Below are positions 8,146 to 16,513 of a stretch of DNA of 64,000 bases, in pieces (position 1 is the stretch's first letter; the number at the start of each line of letters is the position of its first letter). This DNA comes from Halorubrum sp. PV6 (GTDB lineage Archaea > Halobacteriota > Halobacteria > Halobacteriales > Haloferacaceae). Below the pieces are notes generated by a model. It made no database searches and was not told where the DNA came from. It saw only the letters and a list, made by a program, of their open reading frames with translations. The stretch lies in contig NZ_CP030064.1 in NCBI RefSeq assembly GCF_003990725.2, positions 1,426,001-1,490,000 of the forward strand, written 5' to 3'. The position numbers and the translations under genes are program-made.

Positions 8146-9846
8146 TCAGTCGCGGTCGAGCCCCAGCACGTCGACGACCTCGGCCCGCGTCTCGCAGGCG
8201 AGCGCCTCGTCGGCGCGGGCCCGCGCCGCCGCCGAGTCTATCTGGCGGATTCGGGTCTTTACCGCCGGGACGGTCACCGCGCTCATGCTGAGCTCGTCGA
8301 GCCCGAGGGCGACGAGGAGCTCGGTGAGCGCCGGATCGCCGGCCATCTCGCCGCACATCCCGACCCACGCGTCGGTCTCCGCCGCGGCCGCCGTCGTCCG
8401 GTCGACGGCGCGTAACACCGCCGGATGAAGCGGGTCGTGATACGCGGCGACCCCGTCGTTCTCGCGGTCGGCGGCCATCACGTACTGCGTGAGGTCGTTC
8501 GTCCCGATGCTCAGGAAGTCGACCGCGTCCGCCAGTCGGCCCGCGAGGAACACCGCGGCCGGGGTCTCGACCATCACTCCCACGTCGGGTATCGCGTGGG
8601 GGACGCCCTCCGCTTCGAGGTCGGCGGCGACCGCGTCGACCGCCGAGAGCGCCGACTCGACCTCCGTCATCCGCGAGACGAGCGGGAACATGACTGCGAG
8701 GTCCGCGTCGCCCCCGTGGGCCGCCGCGCGCAGGAGCGCCCGCAGCTGCGTCTCGAAGAGGTCGCGGTGGTCGTCCAGCGAGAGCCGGATCCCGCGACGC
8801 CCGAGGAAGGGGTTCGACTCGGCGGGGAGATCGAGGTACGGCACCCGCTTGTCGCCGCCGACGTCAAGCGTCCGGACCACGACCTGCTCGCCGGGGAACG
8901 CCGACAGCGCGGCCGTCACGGCCTCGTACTGCTCCGCCTCGGTCGGGGGCGACTCGCGGTCGAGAAAGAGGAACTCCGTCCGGAACAGCCCGATTCCGTC
9001 GGCGCCGCGCTCGGCCGCCGGGGCGACCTCCGCCTCGCTCCCGACGTTCGCGGCGACCGTGATCGGAACCCCGTCCGCGGTCGACACGCGGTCCGGGACC
9101 GGGGTCGTCGCCGCCGTGTCCGCTTGCTCGCGAGTCGCCGCGTCCGGATCGACGACGACTCGCCCGTCGCTCCCGTCGACGAGCAGGTCGGTTCCGGCGT
9201 CGACGTCGCGGAGCGACTCGCCGACGCCGACGACCGCCGGGATCGAGAGCGACCGCGCGATGATGGCCGCGTGGGCGGTCCGCCCGCCGGTGACGGTCGC
9301 GATGCCCGCGACGGCCGCCGGGTCGAGCGCGGCGGTGTCGCTCGGGGTGAGCCGCTCGGCTAACAGCACCGTTCCCGGCGGGAGGTCGGCGACGTCGGTC
9401 CCCGGCGCGGCGTCTAACAGGGCACGGAGGAGCCGGTCTCGCACGTCTCGCAGGTCGTCGGCGCGCTCGGCCATCGGCCCGTCGAGCGCCTCGAACTGCT
9501 CGATAGCGGCCGCGAACCGATCGCTCACGGCGTGTGGCGCGGGCGTCCCCTCGGCCATCGCCGCCTCGATGTCGTCGACGAGCTCCGGGTCGTCGAGGAA
9601 CTGCTCGTGGGCCTCGAACACCGCCGCCTCCTCCTCGCCGACGCGCGCCGCCGCCCGGTCGCGCGCCTCGCGGATGTCGTCGCGAACCGCGTCGCGGGCC
9701 GCGGCGAACCGGGCGCGCTCGGCGTCGCCGTCGACGGTCGCGGGGGCGGGGCGCTCGGGGAGCGTCAGGTCGGCCTCGGGCCGATACCAGCGCGCGGTCC
9801 CGACGCCCGAGAGGGGCGTGCTGCCCACGCCGGTGAGCGTCCTCAC
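8146..9846 (-). CDS. ptsI: PTS enzyme I (PEP-protein phosphotransferase)
   Basis: 566 residues. Enzyme I takes phosphate from PEP onto a histidine (H192 in GGRTAHAAIIARS) and passes it to HPr. The PEP-binding barrel follows, with GIGLFRTEFLFLDR, RTLDVGGDK and the C-terminal GTNDLTQYVMAADR and MCGEMAGD with its active cysteine. The start is GTG at 9846, overlapping the ptsH stop (GTGA), so ptsH and ptsI are translationally coupled. No sugar-specific EIIB/C is present nearby, so the likely local acceptor is DhaM through HPr. Overlap and convergence with dhaKLM argue for a dedicated role in DHA phosphorylation, though it may also serve a fructose PTS elsewhere. Confidence 0.95.
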   Translation of the reverse strand: MRTLTGVGSTPLSGVGTARWYRPEADLTLPERPAPATVDGDAERARFAAARDAVRDDIREARDRAAARVGEEEAAVFEAHEQFLDDPELVDDIEAAMAEGTPAPHAVSDRFAAAIEQFEALDGPMAERADDLRDVRDRLLRALLDAAPGTDVADLPPGTVLLAERLTPSDTAALDPAAVAGIATVTGGRTAHAAIIARSLSIPAVVGVGESLRDVDAGTDLLVDGSDGRVVVDPDAATREQADTAATTPVPDRVSTADGVPITVAANVGSEAEVAPAAERGADGIGLFRTEFLFLDRESPPTEAEQYEAVTAALSAFPGEQVVVRTLDVGGDKRVPYLDLPAESNPFLGRRGIRLSLDDHRDLFETQLRALLRAAAHGGDADLAVMFPLVSRMTEVESALSAVDAVAADLEAEGVPHAIPDVGVMVETPAAVFLAGRLADAVDFLSIGTNDLTQYVMAADRENDGVAAYHDPLHPAVLRAVDRTTAAAAETDAWVGMCGEMAGDPALTELLVALGLDELSMSAVTVPAVKTRIRQIDSAAARARADEALACETRAEVVDVLGLDRD

Positions 9847-10211
9847 GGCGTGTCACCGCCGTCGGCGCCCTCGGATCGGGCATCGCTCTCACCGCCCGCT
9901 CCGTCGCCCGCTCCGCCCGCTCCGTCGCCCGCTCCGCCCGCTCCGTCGACCTCGCTCGTCAGTAGGTCGCAGACGGCGTCGAGCGCGTCGGCCGCGTCCG
10001 CGCCCTCGGCGACGACGCGGACGGACTCGCCGTGGCCGACGTTCAGCCCGCTCACGGAGAGCATGCTGTCGGCGCGGACGAGGCCGTCGTCGCCGTCGTC
10101 CGCGCGACCGATCGAGACGCTGGCGTCGAACCGGTTCGCCGTCTGCACCAGCTTCGAGGCCGGTCGCGCGTGGAGGCCCGCCTCCGGCACGACCGATACA
10201 GTGCGTTCCAT
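9843..10211 (-). CDS. ptsH: PTS phosphocarrier protein HPr
   Basis: 122 residues. The HPr fold occupies residues 1 to about 88, with phosphorylatable H14 in AGLHARPAS and the SMLSVSGL segment at the regulatory-serine position of bacterial HPr. The last ~35 residues are not part of HPr: they are a Gly/Ala/Asp-rich tail coded by a 21-nt tandem repeat. The ATG at 10211 is used because the HPr fold begins immediately; the in-frame upstream extension is basic and lies across the promoter. The gene is co-transcribed and overlaps with ptsI. Confidence 0.93.
   Translation of the reverse strand: MERTVSVVPEAGLHARPASKLVQTANRFDASVSIGRADDGDDGLVRADSMLSVSGLNVGHGESVRVVAEGADAADALDAVCDLLTSEVDGAGGAGDGAGGAGDGAGGESDARSEGADGGDTP
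9892..9948. repeat. 21-nt tandem repeat inside ptsH
   Basis: About 2.7 copies of a 21-nt unit (ccgcccgctccgtcgcccgc plus t on the + strand) code for GAGDGAG units in the HPr tail. The period is a multiple of three, so copy-number change would lengthen or shorten the tail without a frameshift. Confidence 0.8.
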
Positions 10212-10278
10212 GCGCCGGGGTAGGCGCGGCGGCGGCTTATAAGTGCGTTCGCCGGGGACGCAGATCATCCCCTCCGTC

Positions 10279-11016
10279 TCACTCGATCACGTCGACGACC
10301 TCCCCGTCGATCATCCGAGCGAGGACGACTCGCGACACGGTCGCGCGCTCGCGGACGACCCGCGCGACGGTCCGCGCCGCCGCCGCGTCGGCCGCGTCGT
10401 CGACGGCGTTCAGGAGGGGAATCACGGTCGCGCCCGCCGGGACGCCTCGGAGTCCGCCGTCCTCGTGAGCGAGGACCCGGCCGACGAGTTCGGGCGTGAT
10501 CTCGTCGCCGAGCGCGGCGTCGGTGAGCGCCGCGACGCGCTCGGGGCGGTGGACGGTCTCGGCCGTCAACGGCTCGCCGACCGCGCCGACGCTCGCGACC
10601 GGGACGACGCGGTCGGCGCCGGCCGGAACCTGTGGCTCGCGCTCGTTCGGCGCCTTTAAAAGTCGCGTCCGCGCGCCGTCGGCTTTCACGAGGACCGGAC
10701 CGTCGTGTGCCGCCCCGATATCGTCGACGACCGACGGGTCGTACCCCCGATACCGGTCGTCGCGCTCGCGCTCCGGGACCAGACCGAGGGGGAAGGCGGC
10801 GTCCCGGTCGTCGAAGTCCCCCAGCGCGGCGACCGGGTCGCCGGTGACGCGCACCGCGGCGACCTCGCGGTCGAAGATCGGGATCCGGACCGTCGCGGTG
10901 AGCACGGCCCGGTCGAGGCGGTCGGCGAGCGCGTAGAGCGTGGTCTTCTTTCCGCCGGCCCCGACGAGACAGGTCGTCCCCCGTGCCGCGTCGAGGGCGG
11001 CGACGACATCGTCCAT
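10279..11016 (-). CDS. YqeC-like P-loop protein (selenium/molybdenum hydroxylase accessory family)
   Basis: 245 residues. A P-loop is visible at residues 19-26 (GAGGKKTT), followed by LYALADRL and a central GPVLVKADGARTRLLKAP segment; both match the YqeC family. In bacteria YqeC sits with genes for selenium-dependent molybdenum hydroxylases and is thought to help mature their cofactor; its reaction is not known. Here it is divergent from an aldehyde:ferredoxin oxidoreductase-like gene across 162 bp. That fits a link to molybdo- or tungstopterin enzymes, but no selenium genes are in view. Family assignment is good; function is inferred. Confidence 0.75.
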   Translation of the reverse strand: MDDVVAALDAARGTTCLVGAGGKKTTLYALADRLDRAVLTATVRIPIFDREVAAVRVTGDPVAALGDFDDRDAAFPLGLVPERERDDRYRGYDPSVVDDIGAAHDGPVLVKADGARTRLLKAPNEREPQVPAGADRVVPVASVGAVGEPLTAETVHRPERVAALTDAALGDEITPELVGRVLAHEDGGLRGVPAGATVIPLLNAVDDAADAAAARTVARVVRERATVSRVVLARMIDGEVVDVIE

Positions 11017-11178
11017 GCCTCTCCGTCACGACCGGCGGCGGCGAAAAGCCGTCGGTCGGGTGAGTTCGGTCGGGTGGATTCGGTCGATCGGGAGGGGTCA
11101 GTCGGCCGACCGAGCGACTCCGGGTCGAGTCGGGGCCGACGGGTGGTTTAATCCGGCCCGCCCGCGAGGTGCGTCACG

Positions 11179-13050
11179 ATGTCCGTCCCCGACCGAATGC
11201 TGCGCGTCGATCTCTCCGCGGAGCGCGTGCGCAGCGAGCCGGTCCCCGAGGCGTGGCTCGCGCGCTACGTCGGCGGAAAGGGGCTCGGCGCCCGCTACCT
11301 CTACGAGACGCCGCCGGGCGTCGACCCGTCGTCATCGGCGAACCGGCTCGCGTTTCTCGTGGGACCGCTGACGGGGCTGTTGCCGGGCGAGCCGCGCTAC
11401 GCGGCGGTGACGAAGTCCTCGCTCACGGGCGCGTTCCTCGACTCGTACGGGGGCGGGTCGTTCGCGGCCCGGCTCGCGGGGTCGCTCGGGGGCCACCTCG
11501 GCGTCGTGATCGAGGGGGCGAGCGACGAGCCGGTGACCCTCTCGGTCGCGGACGGCACGGCGACGATCGAGTCCGCGGCCGATCTCTCCGGGCTCGATAC
11601 GGCCGAAACCGACGCGCGGTTCCCGGACGCCGCGGTCGCCTGCGTCGGGCCGGCCGGCGAAGCCGGCGTCCGGTACGCGACCATCGCGTCCGACGGCGGG
11701 GACCACCACGCCGGTCGGGGCGGCGCGGGCGCGGTGATGGGCGCGAAGGGGCTCAAAGCCGTCGTCGCGCGCGACGCGGCGCCGACGGTCCCGGCCGCGC
11801 TCCGCGAGCACCGGGAGCGCGCCGAGGAAGCCTTCGCCGACAGCGACGGCGGGCGCTGGCTCGCCGCCGGCGACACGCTGGAGACGGTGGCGTTCGGCGA
11901 CGAGACGGGGGTCTTGCCGACCCGCGGCTGGCAGACCCGGCGCTTCGACGGGGCCGAGGGGCTCGGGGTGGCGGCGGCGACGGAGCGCGCGGTCGGTCGC
12001 GAGCGCCCCGACGACCCGGTGCCGGGCGGGTTCCGGGTCGCGAGCGAGAGGGGGAAAATCGAGAGCGACGACCCCGCCGACGCGACGGCGACGACCGTCC
12101 CCCGCGGGGGCACACCGATCGCGCTCGGGGCGGGGCTCGGGATCGACGACTTCGACGCGGTGGCGGCGCTCGGGGGCGTCTGTGACCGACTCGGGCTCGA
12201 CGTGATCTCCGCCGGGAACGCCGTCGCGTGGGCGGTTCGCGCGAGCGACGCCGGCGTGATACCCCCCGGCGACCGCGAGGTCGACGACGACCTCTCGTTC
12301 GGCGACGCGACCGCGGCGCGGCGCCTGATCGAGGACATCGCGGCCCGGTCGACGCCCCTCGGCGACGCGCTCGCGGACGGGGTGGCGGCCGCCGCGGCCC
12401 GGTTCGGCGGGACCGACCTCGTCCCGACGGTGAAGGGGCTGGAACTCGCGTCGTACGACCCCCGCGGCGCGGCGACGATGGCGCTGGCGTTCGCCACGGG
12501 CGACCGGGGCGGCTGTCACCGTCGCGCTCGGCCGGTCGAGACCGAGGCGGTGGCCGACCCGAGGTGGACGCCGACCGAGCGCGCGGCCGTCGTCGCCGAC
12601 GAGCAGGACCGGCGGGCCGCGCTCTGGTGTCTCGTCGGCGACGACTTCCTCGCCGAGAGCTTCGGACCGGACGCGGCCGCCGAGTGGCTCGCCGCTCTCG
12701 GCGACGAGCGCGACCCGACCGACCTCCGCGCGCTCGGCGAGCGGGTGTGGACGCTCACGCGCCTGTACAATTTGCGAGAGGGGTTCGACCGGAGCGACGA
12801 CGGGCTTCCGGAGGCGCTGACCCGCGCGACCGATGGGGAAAACGAATCCGACGGCGAGGCGGGAGACGGTCTCGACCCCGACGCGTTCGAGGCGCTCCTC
12901 GACCGGTACTACGCGTACCGGGGGTGGGACCGCGAGGGGCGCCCGACGGCCGAGCTACTGGACCGACTCGACATCGGGGATCTGCCCGACTCGGCGACGC
13001 CGGTGGGGTCGGCGGCGGAGCGGCCGGACGCCGGTCGCAACGACGACTGA
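11179..13050 (+). CDS. Aldehyde:ferredoxin oxidoreductase-family protein lacking three Fe-S cysteines
   Basis: 623 residues with the AOR fold. YVGGKGLGARYL near residue 30, TKSSLTGAFLDSYGG, GRGGAGAVMGAKGLKA and LGIDDFDAVAALGGVCDRLGLD all follow the family order. AORs oxidise aldehydes to acids using a tungsto-bispterin and one [4Fe-4S] cluster. The cluster normally uses CxxCxxxC plus one later Cys. The expected CxxCxxxC place, about residues 274-285, reads RERPDDPVPGGF with no cysteine. Only C155, C335, C446 and C484 exist, and C484 sits near the position of the fourth ligand. The pterin-binding parts look intact. A TATA-like GGTTTAATCC lies near 11145. The enzyme may lack the cluster or do different chemistry. 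Confidence 0.8.
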   Translation: MSVPDRMLRVDLSAERVRSEPVPEAWLARYVGGKGLGARYLYETPPGVDPSSSANRLAFLVGPLTGLLPGEPRYAAVTKSSLTGAFLDSYGGGSFAARLAGSLGGHLGVVIEGASDEPVTLSVADGTATIESAADLSGLDTAETDARFPDAAVACVGPAGEAGVRYATIASDGGDHHAGRGGAGAVMGAKGLKAVVARDAAPTVPAALREHRERAEEAFADSDGGRWLAAGDTLETVAFGDETGVLPTRGWQTRRFDGAEGLGVAAATERAVGRERPDDPVPGGFRVASERGKIESDDPADATATTVPRGGTPIALGAGLGIDDFDAVAALGGVCDRLGLDVISAGNAVAWAVRASDAGVIPPGDREVDDDLSFGDATAARRLIEDIAARSTPLGDALADGVAAAAARFGGTDLVPTVKGLELASYDPRGAATMALAFATGDRGGCHRRARPVETEAVADPRWTPTERAAVVADEQDRRAALWCLVGDDFLAESFGPDAAAEWLAALGDERDPTDLRALGERVWTLTRLYNLREGFDRSDDGLPEALTRATDGENESDGEAGDGLDPDAFEALLDRYYAYRGWDREGRPTAELLDRLDIGDLPDSATPVGSAAERPDAGRNDD

Positions 13051-13072
13051 AGGAGGGAGAACGGTCGCCGCG

Positions 13073-14275
13073 TTACGGGGCCGCCTGCTTCGTCGAGATC
13101 AGTTCGATCACGTCGCGGTGAGAGAGCTCGTGGTCCGCGCCGACCTGCCGACCGCTCCGGCAGTCGGTGCCGTGGAGGAGCCCCTCGCCGATGTCCGAGT
13201 GGATGTGGAACGCGAAGTCCTCGGTCGTCGACCCCTCGGGGAGGATAAAGCAGTCGCGGAAGACGCCCTTCTCGTCTTTGCTCCCGTTCGCGGAGCCGGG
13301 GAAGACGGCGATACAGTCGAGCACGTCGAAGACGGCTTCTTCGAGTGCGCCCTGCACGCCGGTGCCGTCGTACTCGTCGACGAACTCGGCTATCTGATCG
13401 AGGCCCGCCGCCTGCTCGCCGGAGACGTCGCCGACGACGTCGAATTCGCTCTCGCCGGGGCGGTAGTCGACGACGCCGGCCTCGTCGGCGTTTTTAAGCG
13501 CCTTCTCGGCGTGAGCGCTCGCCGGGACGAAAGAGAGGTGGTCGTAGTCGGGGTCGGCCGTGATCTCGTCCCAGTTCGCCTGCGCTTCCGGCGTGTCCAT
13601 CTTGTTCGCGGCGACGACCATCGGCTTCGTGCGCTTGCGGATCTCGCGTGCGAGGTCCGCCTCGTCCGTCTCGTCCCACGTCTCGGGGTCGAGTTCGAGC
13701 CCCTCCGCGAGGATCACCTGTTTCATGCGGTCCTTGTCGATGCCGAACGCCGACATCTGGTCGGCGAGCTCCGCCTCGATGGCCGCGTCCGCGCCGTGGT
13801 AGCGCGTCTCGAACTTCTCGAGGCCCTTCCGGAGCACGTCGAGGTACCACTCGTCGAGCTCCTCTTCGAGGAAGTCGATGTCCTCGCGCGGGTCGTGGCC
13901 TTCAGTCGTCTCCCCCTCGATGTCCGTCTTGCCGGAGAAGTCGACGACGTGGATCAACACGTCCGTCTCGTTGAGGTCGGTGAGGAACTGGTTACCGAGG
14001 CCGCGTCCCTCGTGGGCGCCCGGAACCAGCCCGGCGACGTCGACGAGTTTTACGGGGACGAAGCGGGTTCCCTCGCGGCAGACGCCGACGCTCGGCGTAC
14101 ACGTCTCGTCGAACTCGGGGGCGGCACAGTCGACGCGGACGTACGCCTCGCCGACGGTCGGGTCGATGGTGGTGAACGGGTACGCGCCCTCGGGCACGTC
14201 GTTCATCGTCGCGGCGTTGAAAAACGTCGACTTCCCCACCGAGGGCTTGCCGACGAGACCGATCCGGTAACTCAT
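13073..14275 (-). CDS. YchF/OLA1-type P-loop GTPase with TGS domain
   Basis: 400 residues. The P-loop is GKPSVGKST at residues 9-17, then the G2/G3 region with KLVDVAGLVPGAHEGRGLGN. The G4 element is NKMD, the GTP-specific NKxD form rather than the NxxE of bacterial YchF. The C-terminal ~80 residues form a TGS domain (CIAVFPGS ... FAFHIHSDIGEG). Relatives bind ribosomes and influence translation or stress responses. The ATG at 14275 starts MSYRIGLVGKPS; the long upstream in-frame extension runs through intergenic DNA. It is convergent with the AOR-like gene, 22 bp away. Confidence 0.92.
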   Translation of the reverse strand: MSYRIGLVGKPSVGKSTFFNAATMNDVPEGAYPFTTIDPTVGEAYVRVDCAAPEFDETCTPSVGVCREGTRFVPVKLVDVAGLVPGAHEGRGLGNQFLTDLNETDVLIHVVDFSGKTDIEGETTEGHDPREDIDFLEEELDEWYLDVLRKGLEKFETRYHGADAAIEAELADQMSAFGIDKDRMKQVILAEGLELDPETWDETDEADLAREIRKRTKPMVVAANKMDTPEAQANWDEITADPDYDHLSFVPASAHAEKALKNADEAGVVDYRPGESEFDVVGDVSGEQAAGLDQIAEFVDEYDGTGVQGALEEAVFDVLDCIAVFPGSANGSKDEKGVFRDCFILPEGSTTEDFAFHIHSDIGEGLLHGTDCRSGRQVGADHELSHRDVIELISTKQAAP

Positions 14276-14403
14276 TACCACCAGTGTGCGATCCACGGTA
14301 AAAAGCGATGCGAGAGGCGTCGTGGCGTGGGGGTCGGTGACGGGGTGGCGACCCTCTGAACGGGCTCGCCGGGGCAAGGCGGGTCGAATCGAGCGAGCGC
14401 GGA

Positions 14404-14661
14404 TCAGGCGTCGCCGTCCGACTGTCCGGGCTCGCCGAGCGCCTCGATGGGAAGGACGTTCTGGAGCGCGATGTAGGCGTCCTCGGCGCTCTCGAACCGC
14501 TCCTGTGTGATGTCGGCCACCAGTTCGCCCAGGTCGGCGTCGCCGTCGGCGAACAGCACGGTGGTGTCGGCACACGACTCGGCGAGGTCGTCGCGGGCGG
14601 TGGGGAACGAGTGGTCGTTGAACTCGGCTTCGACGCGCGAGAGACGGACTTCGGGTGTCAT
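14404..14661 (-). CDS. DUF5789-type small haloarchaeal protein
   Basis: 85 residues. It has the pattern of the haloarchaeal DUF5789 family: an N-terminal helix, DTTVLFADGDADLGELV in the centre, and NVLPIEALGEPGQSDGD at the end. No catalytic residue or membrane helix is seen. Start 14661 is supported by a TATAAT-like element on the minus strand at 14687-14694 (TATTTAAG), giving a leaderless mRNA. The longer frame to 14754 crosses that promoter. Function is unknown. Confidence 0.8.
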   Translation of the reverse strand: MTPEVRLSRVEAEFNDHSFPTARDDLAESCADTTVLFADGDADLGELVADITQERFESAEDAYIALQNVLPIEALGEPGQSDGDA

Positions 14662-14812
14662 TACCACGGTATACACCTGCGGAGGGCTTAAATACGCCTG
14701 TTCGGCGCCTCTGCCGCCGATTTGCGGCTCAGACCGCGAATTCGACCGTAACATGAACCGGCAAGACGCGCAAAGAGTTATGCGTAGGGAGTGCCGTGGT
14801 GTATGTGAGCAA

Positions 14813-15427
14813 ATGGCGTTATACGATCGGCTCCTCGTTCCGACCGACGGCTCCCCCGAGGGGCGGCGGGCAATCGCACACGCCCTCGACCTCGCGTCGT
14901 TCCACGGAGCGGCCGTTCACACCCTCTACGTCGTCGACACGGCGAGGTACGTGGGAACGCCGATGGAGCGCTCCTGGGAGGGGGTCGGCGACCTGCTCCG
15001 GGACGACGCGGCCGAGGCGGTCGCCGAAGTGGCGTCGTTCGCGGCCGCGACCGACATCGACGTCGAAACGGCGGTCGTCGAAGGGCCCCCGAGCGCGGCT
15101 ATCGTCGACTACGCGGAGCGCACCGACTGCGATCTGATCGTGATGGGGACGCACGGCCGCGGTGGGATCAACCGGCTACTGCTCGGGAGCGTCGCGGAGA
15201 AAGTGGTTCGCGGATCGGCCGTACCCGTCCTCACGGTGCGGCTGACCGGCGAGGAGTCGGCGGCCGAGAGCGGGACCGCGAGCGCGACGGAAACGGATCC
15301 CGCGAGCGCGACGGAAACGGATTCCACGAGTGCGACGAACACCGCAGCGGCCGGCCGCGAACGCGACGCGTCGCCCACGCGAAAGCCGAGCGGCGAAGGC
15401 GACGCGGAGGCGGCAAGCGAGGGGTAA
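14813..15427 (+). CDS. Universal stress protein (UspA family) with repetitive tail
   Basis: 204 residues. The Usp domain covers about residues 1-143, with LLVPTDGSPEG near the start and the ATP-binding signature GTHGRGGINRLLLGSVAEKV at about 111-130. The remaining ~60 residues are a Ser/Ala/Thr/Glu-rich tail coded partly by a 24-nt direct repeat, absent from standard Usp proteins. ATG 14813 begins MALYDRLLVPTD, the usual start. A weak AGTTATGC element lies near 14777. ATP binding is expected from the GxxG(9x)GS motif; the stress to which it responds cannot be read. Confidence 0.9.
   Translation: MALYDRLLVPTDGSPEGRRAIAHALDLASFHGAAVHTLYVVDTARYVGTPMERSWEGVGDLLRDDAAEAVAEVASFAAATDIDVETAVVEGPPSAAIVDYAERTDCDLIVMGTHGRGGINRLLLGSVAEKVVRGSAVPVLTVRLTGEESAAESGTASATETDPASATETDSTSATNTAAAGRERDASPTRKPSGEGDAEAASEG
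15277..15346 (+). repeat. 24-nt direct repeat in the Usp tail
   Basis: Two near-identical copies begin at 15277 and 15301, and a degenerate third begins near 15325. They code for SATETDPA-type units. The unit length preserves reading frame. Confidence 0.75.
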
Positions 15428-15442
15428 GCGACGGCGCTCCGC

Positions 15443-16408
15443 TTAGTCCCCGGCGTCGCGCAGGTGTTCGCAGTCGCCGGCGTGGACGCGCCGGGTCCCC
15501 TCGGCGGTCTCCACGACGAGTGCGCCGGGCGCTTCAACGTCGACCGCGGTGCCCGTCACCGGGCCGCTCGGCGTGTCGACGCGGACCCGGCGCCCCAGCG
15601 TGCTCGCGAACTCGCGCCACGCCGGGAGGATTCGGTCCATCCGGTCCGGCGTCTCGGTGAGCGCCGCGAAGCGCTCGAGCAGGGTCGCGGCGAACCGTCG
15701 CCTGTCGATCGGTTCGCCTACCTCGGCCGCGAGGGCGGCCGCGTCGGCGGGGAGCGCGTCGGTCGCGACGTTGGCGTTGACGCCGACCCCGGCGACGAGC
15801 CACGAGACCCGGTCGGCCTCTCCCTCCATCTCGGTGAGAATCCCGGCGACCTTGCGACCGCCCCGACCGCCGGCCTCGCTCGCAGCGTGGCCGACGAGAA
15901 CGTCGTTCGGCCACTTGATGTGGGCGTCGACGCCGGCGTCTCGACAGGCCTCGGCGGTCGCGACCGCGGCCGCGAGAGTGAACAGGGGAGCGCGGGCCGG
16001 CGGCACGTCGGGGCGGACCGCGAGCGAGAGCCAGACGCCCCCGCTCGGCGCGACCCACTCGCGGTCTAAGCGGCCGCGGCTGCCCGTCTGCTCGTCGGCG
16101 ACGACCGCGATGCCGTCGGCCCCTGCTGCCGCCAGTTCGCGGGCGCGCTCGTTCGTCGACCCGATCCGGTCGTGGTACTCGACCTCGTAGGGGGCGTCGA
16201 GCCCGAACTCGATGCCGGCCGCGGAGTAGCCGGGGGCCTCGGGCGCGACGTAGCCGTCAGGCGTCGACTCGACCGCGAACCCCTCCTCCCGGAGCGATTC
16301 CACCGCCTTCCAGACCGCCGCCCGCGACACGTCGAGGTCGTCGGCGAGGGCGGGGCCGGCGACGGGGCCGGCGGCGAGAGCGTCGAGCAGCGCGCGACGC
16401 GTGTCCAT
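15443..16408 (-). CDS. birA: Biotin--[acetyl-CoA carboxylase] ligase with N-terminal HTH (BirA)
   Basis: 321 residues. Residues 1-60 form a winged HTH (ALADDLDVSRAAVWKAVESL). The ligase domain follows, with the biotinoyl-AMP loop GSRGRLDREWVAPSGG and KWPNDVLV. A small C-terminal SH3-like domain ends the protein. It attaches biotin to carboxylase carrier proteins and may also repress biotin-related genes, as bifunctional BirA does. ATG 16408 starts MDTRRALLDALAAG directly at the HTH. The very long in-frame reading through to 18634 is an artefact of high G+C. The gene is divergent from the ferredoxin gene. Confidence 0.93.
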   Translation of the reverse strand: MDTRRALLDALAAGPVAGPALADDLDVSRAAVWKAVESLREEGFAVESTPDGYVAPEAPGYSAAGIEFGLDAPYEVEYHDRIGSTNERARELAAAGADGIAVVADEQTGSRGRLDREWVAPSGGVWLSLAVRPDVPPARAPLFTLAAAVATAEACRDAGVDAHIKWPNDVLVGHAASEAGGRGGRKVAGILTEMEGEADRVSWLVAGVGVNANVATDALPADAAALAAEVGEPIDRRRFAATLLERFAALTETPDRMDRILPAWREFASTLGRRVRVDTPSGPVTGTAVDVEAPGALVVETAEGTRRVHAGDCEHLRDAGD

Positions 16409-16513
16409 GTCGTCGGGGTCGGCGCGGACCCGCAAAGCCGTTCCGGGTCGGCGGCGCGTCGGGGGTGGACGCTGCCACAGGGCTATGTGCCCGGCGTCCG
16501 AACGTCGGATCGA

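Noticed and set aside
8489-10468. 659-codon frame opposite ptsI and ptsH
   Set aside because: Ser/Arg/Pro-rich shadow of two well-conserved genes.
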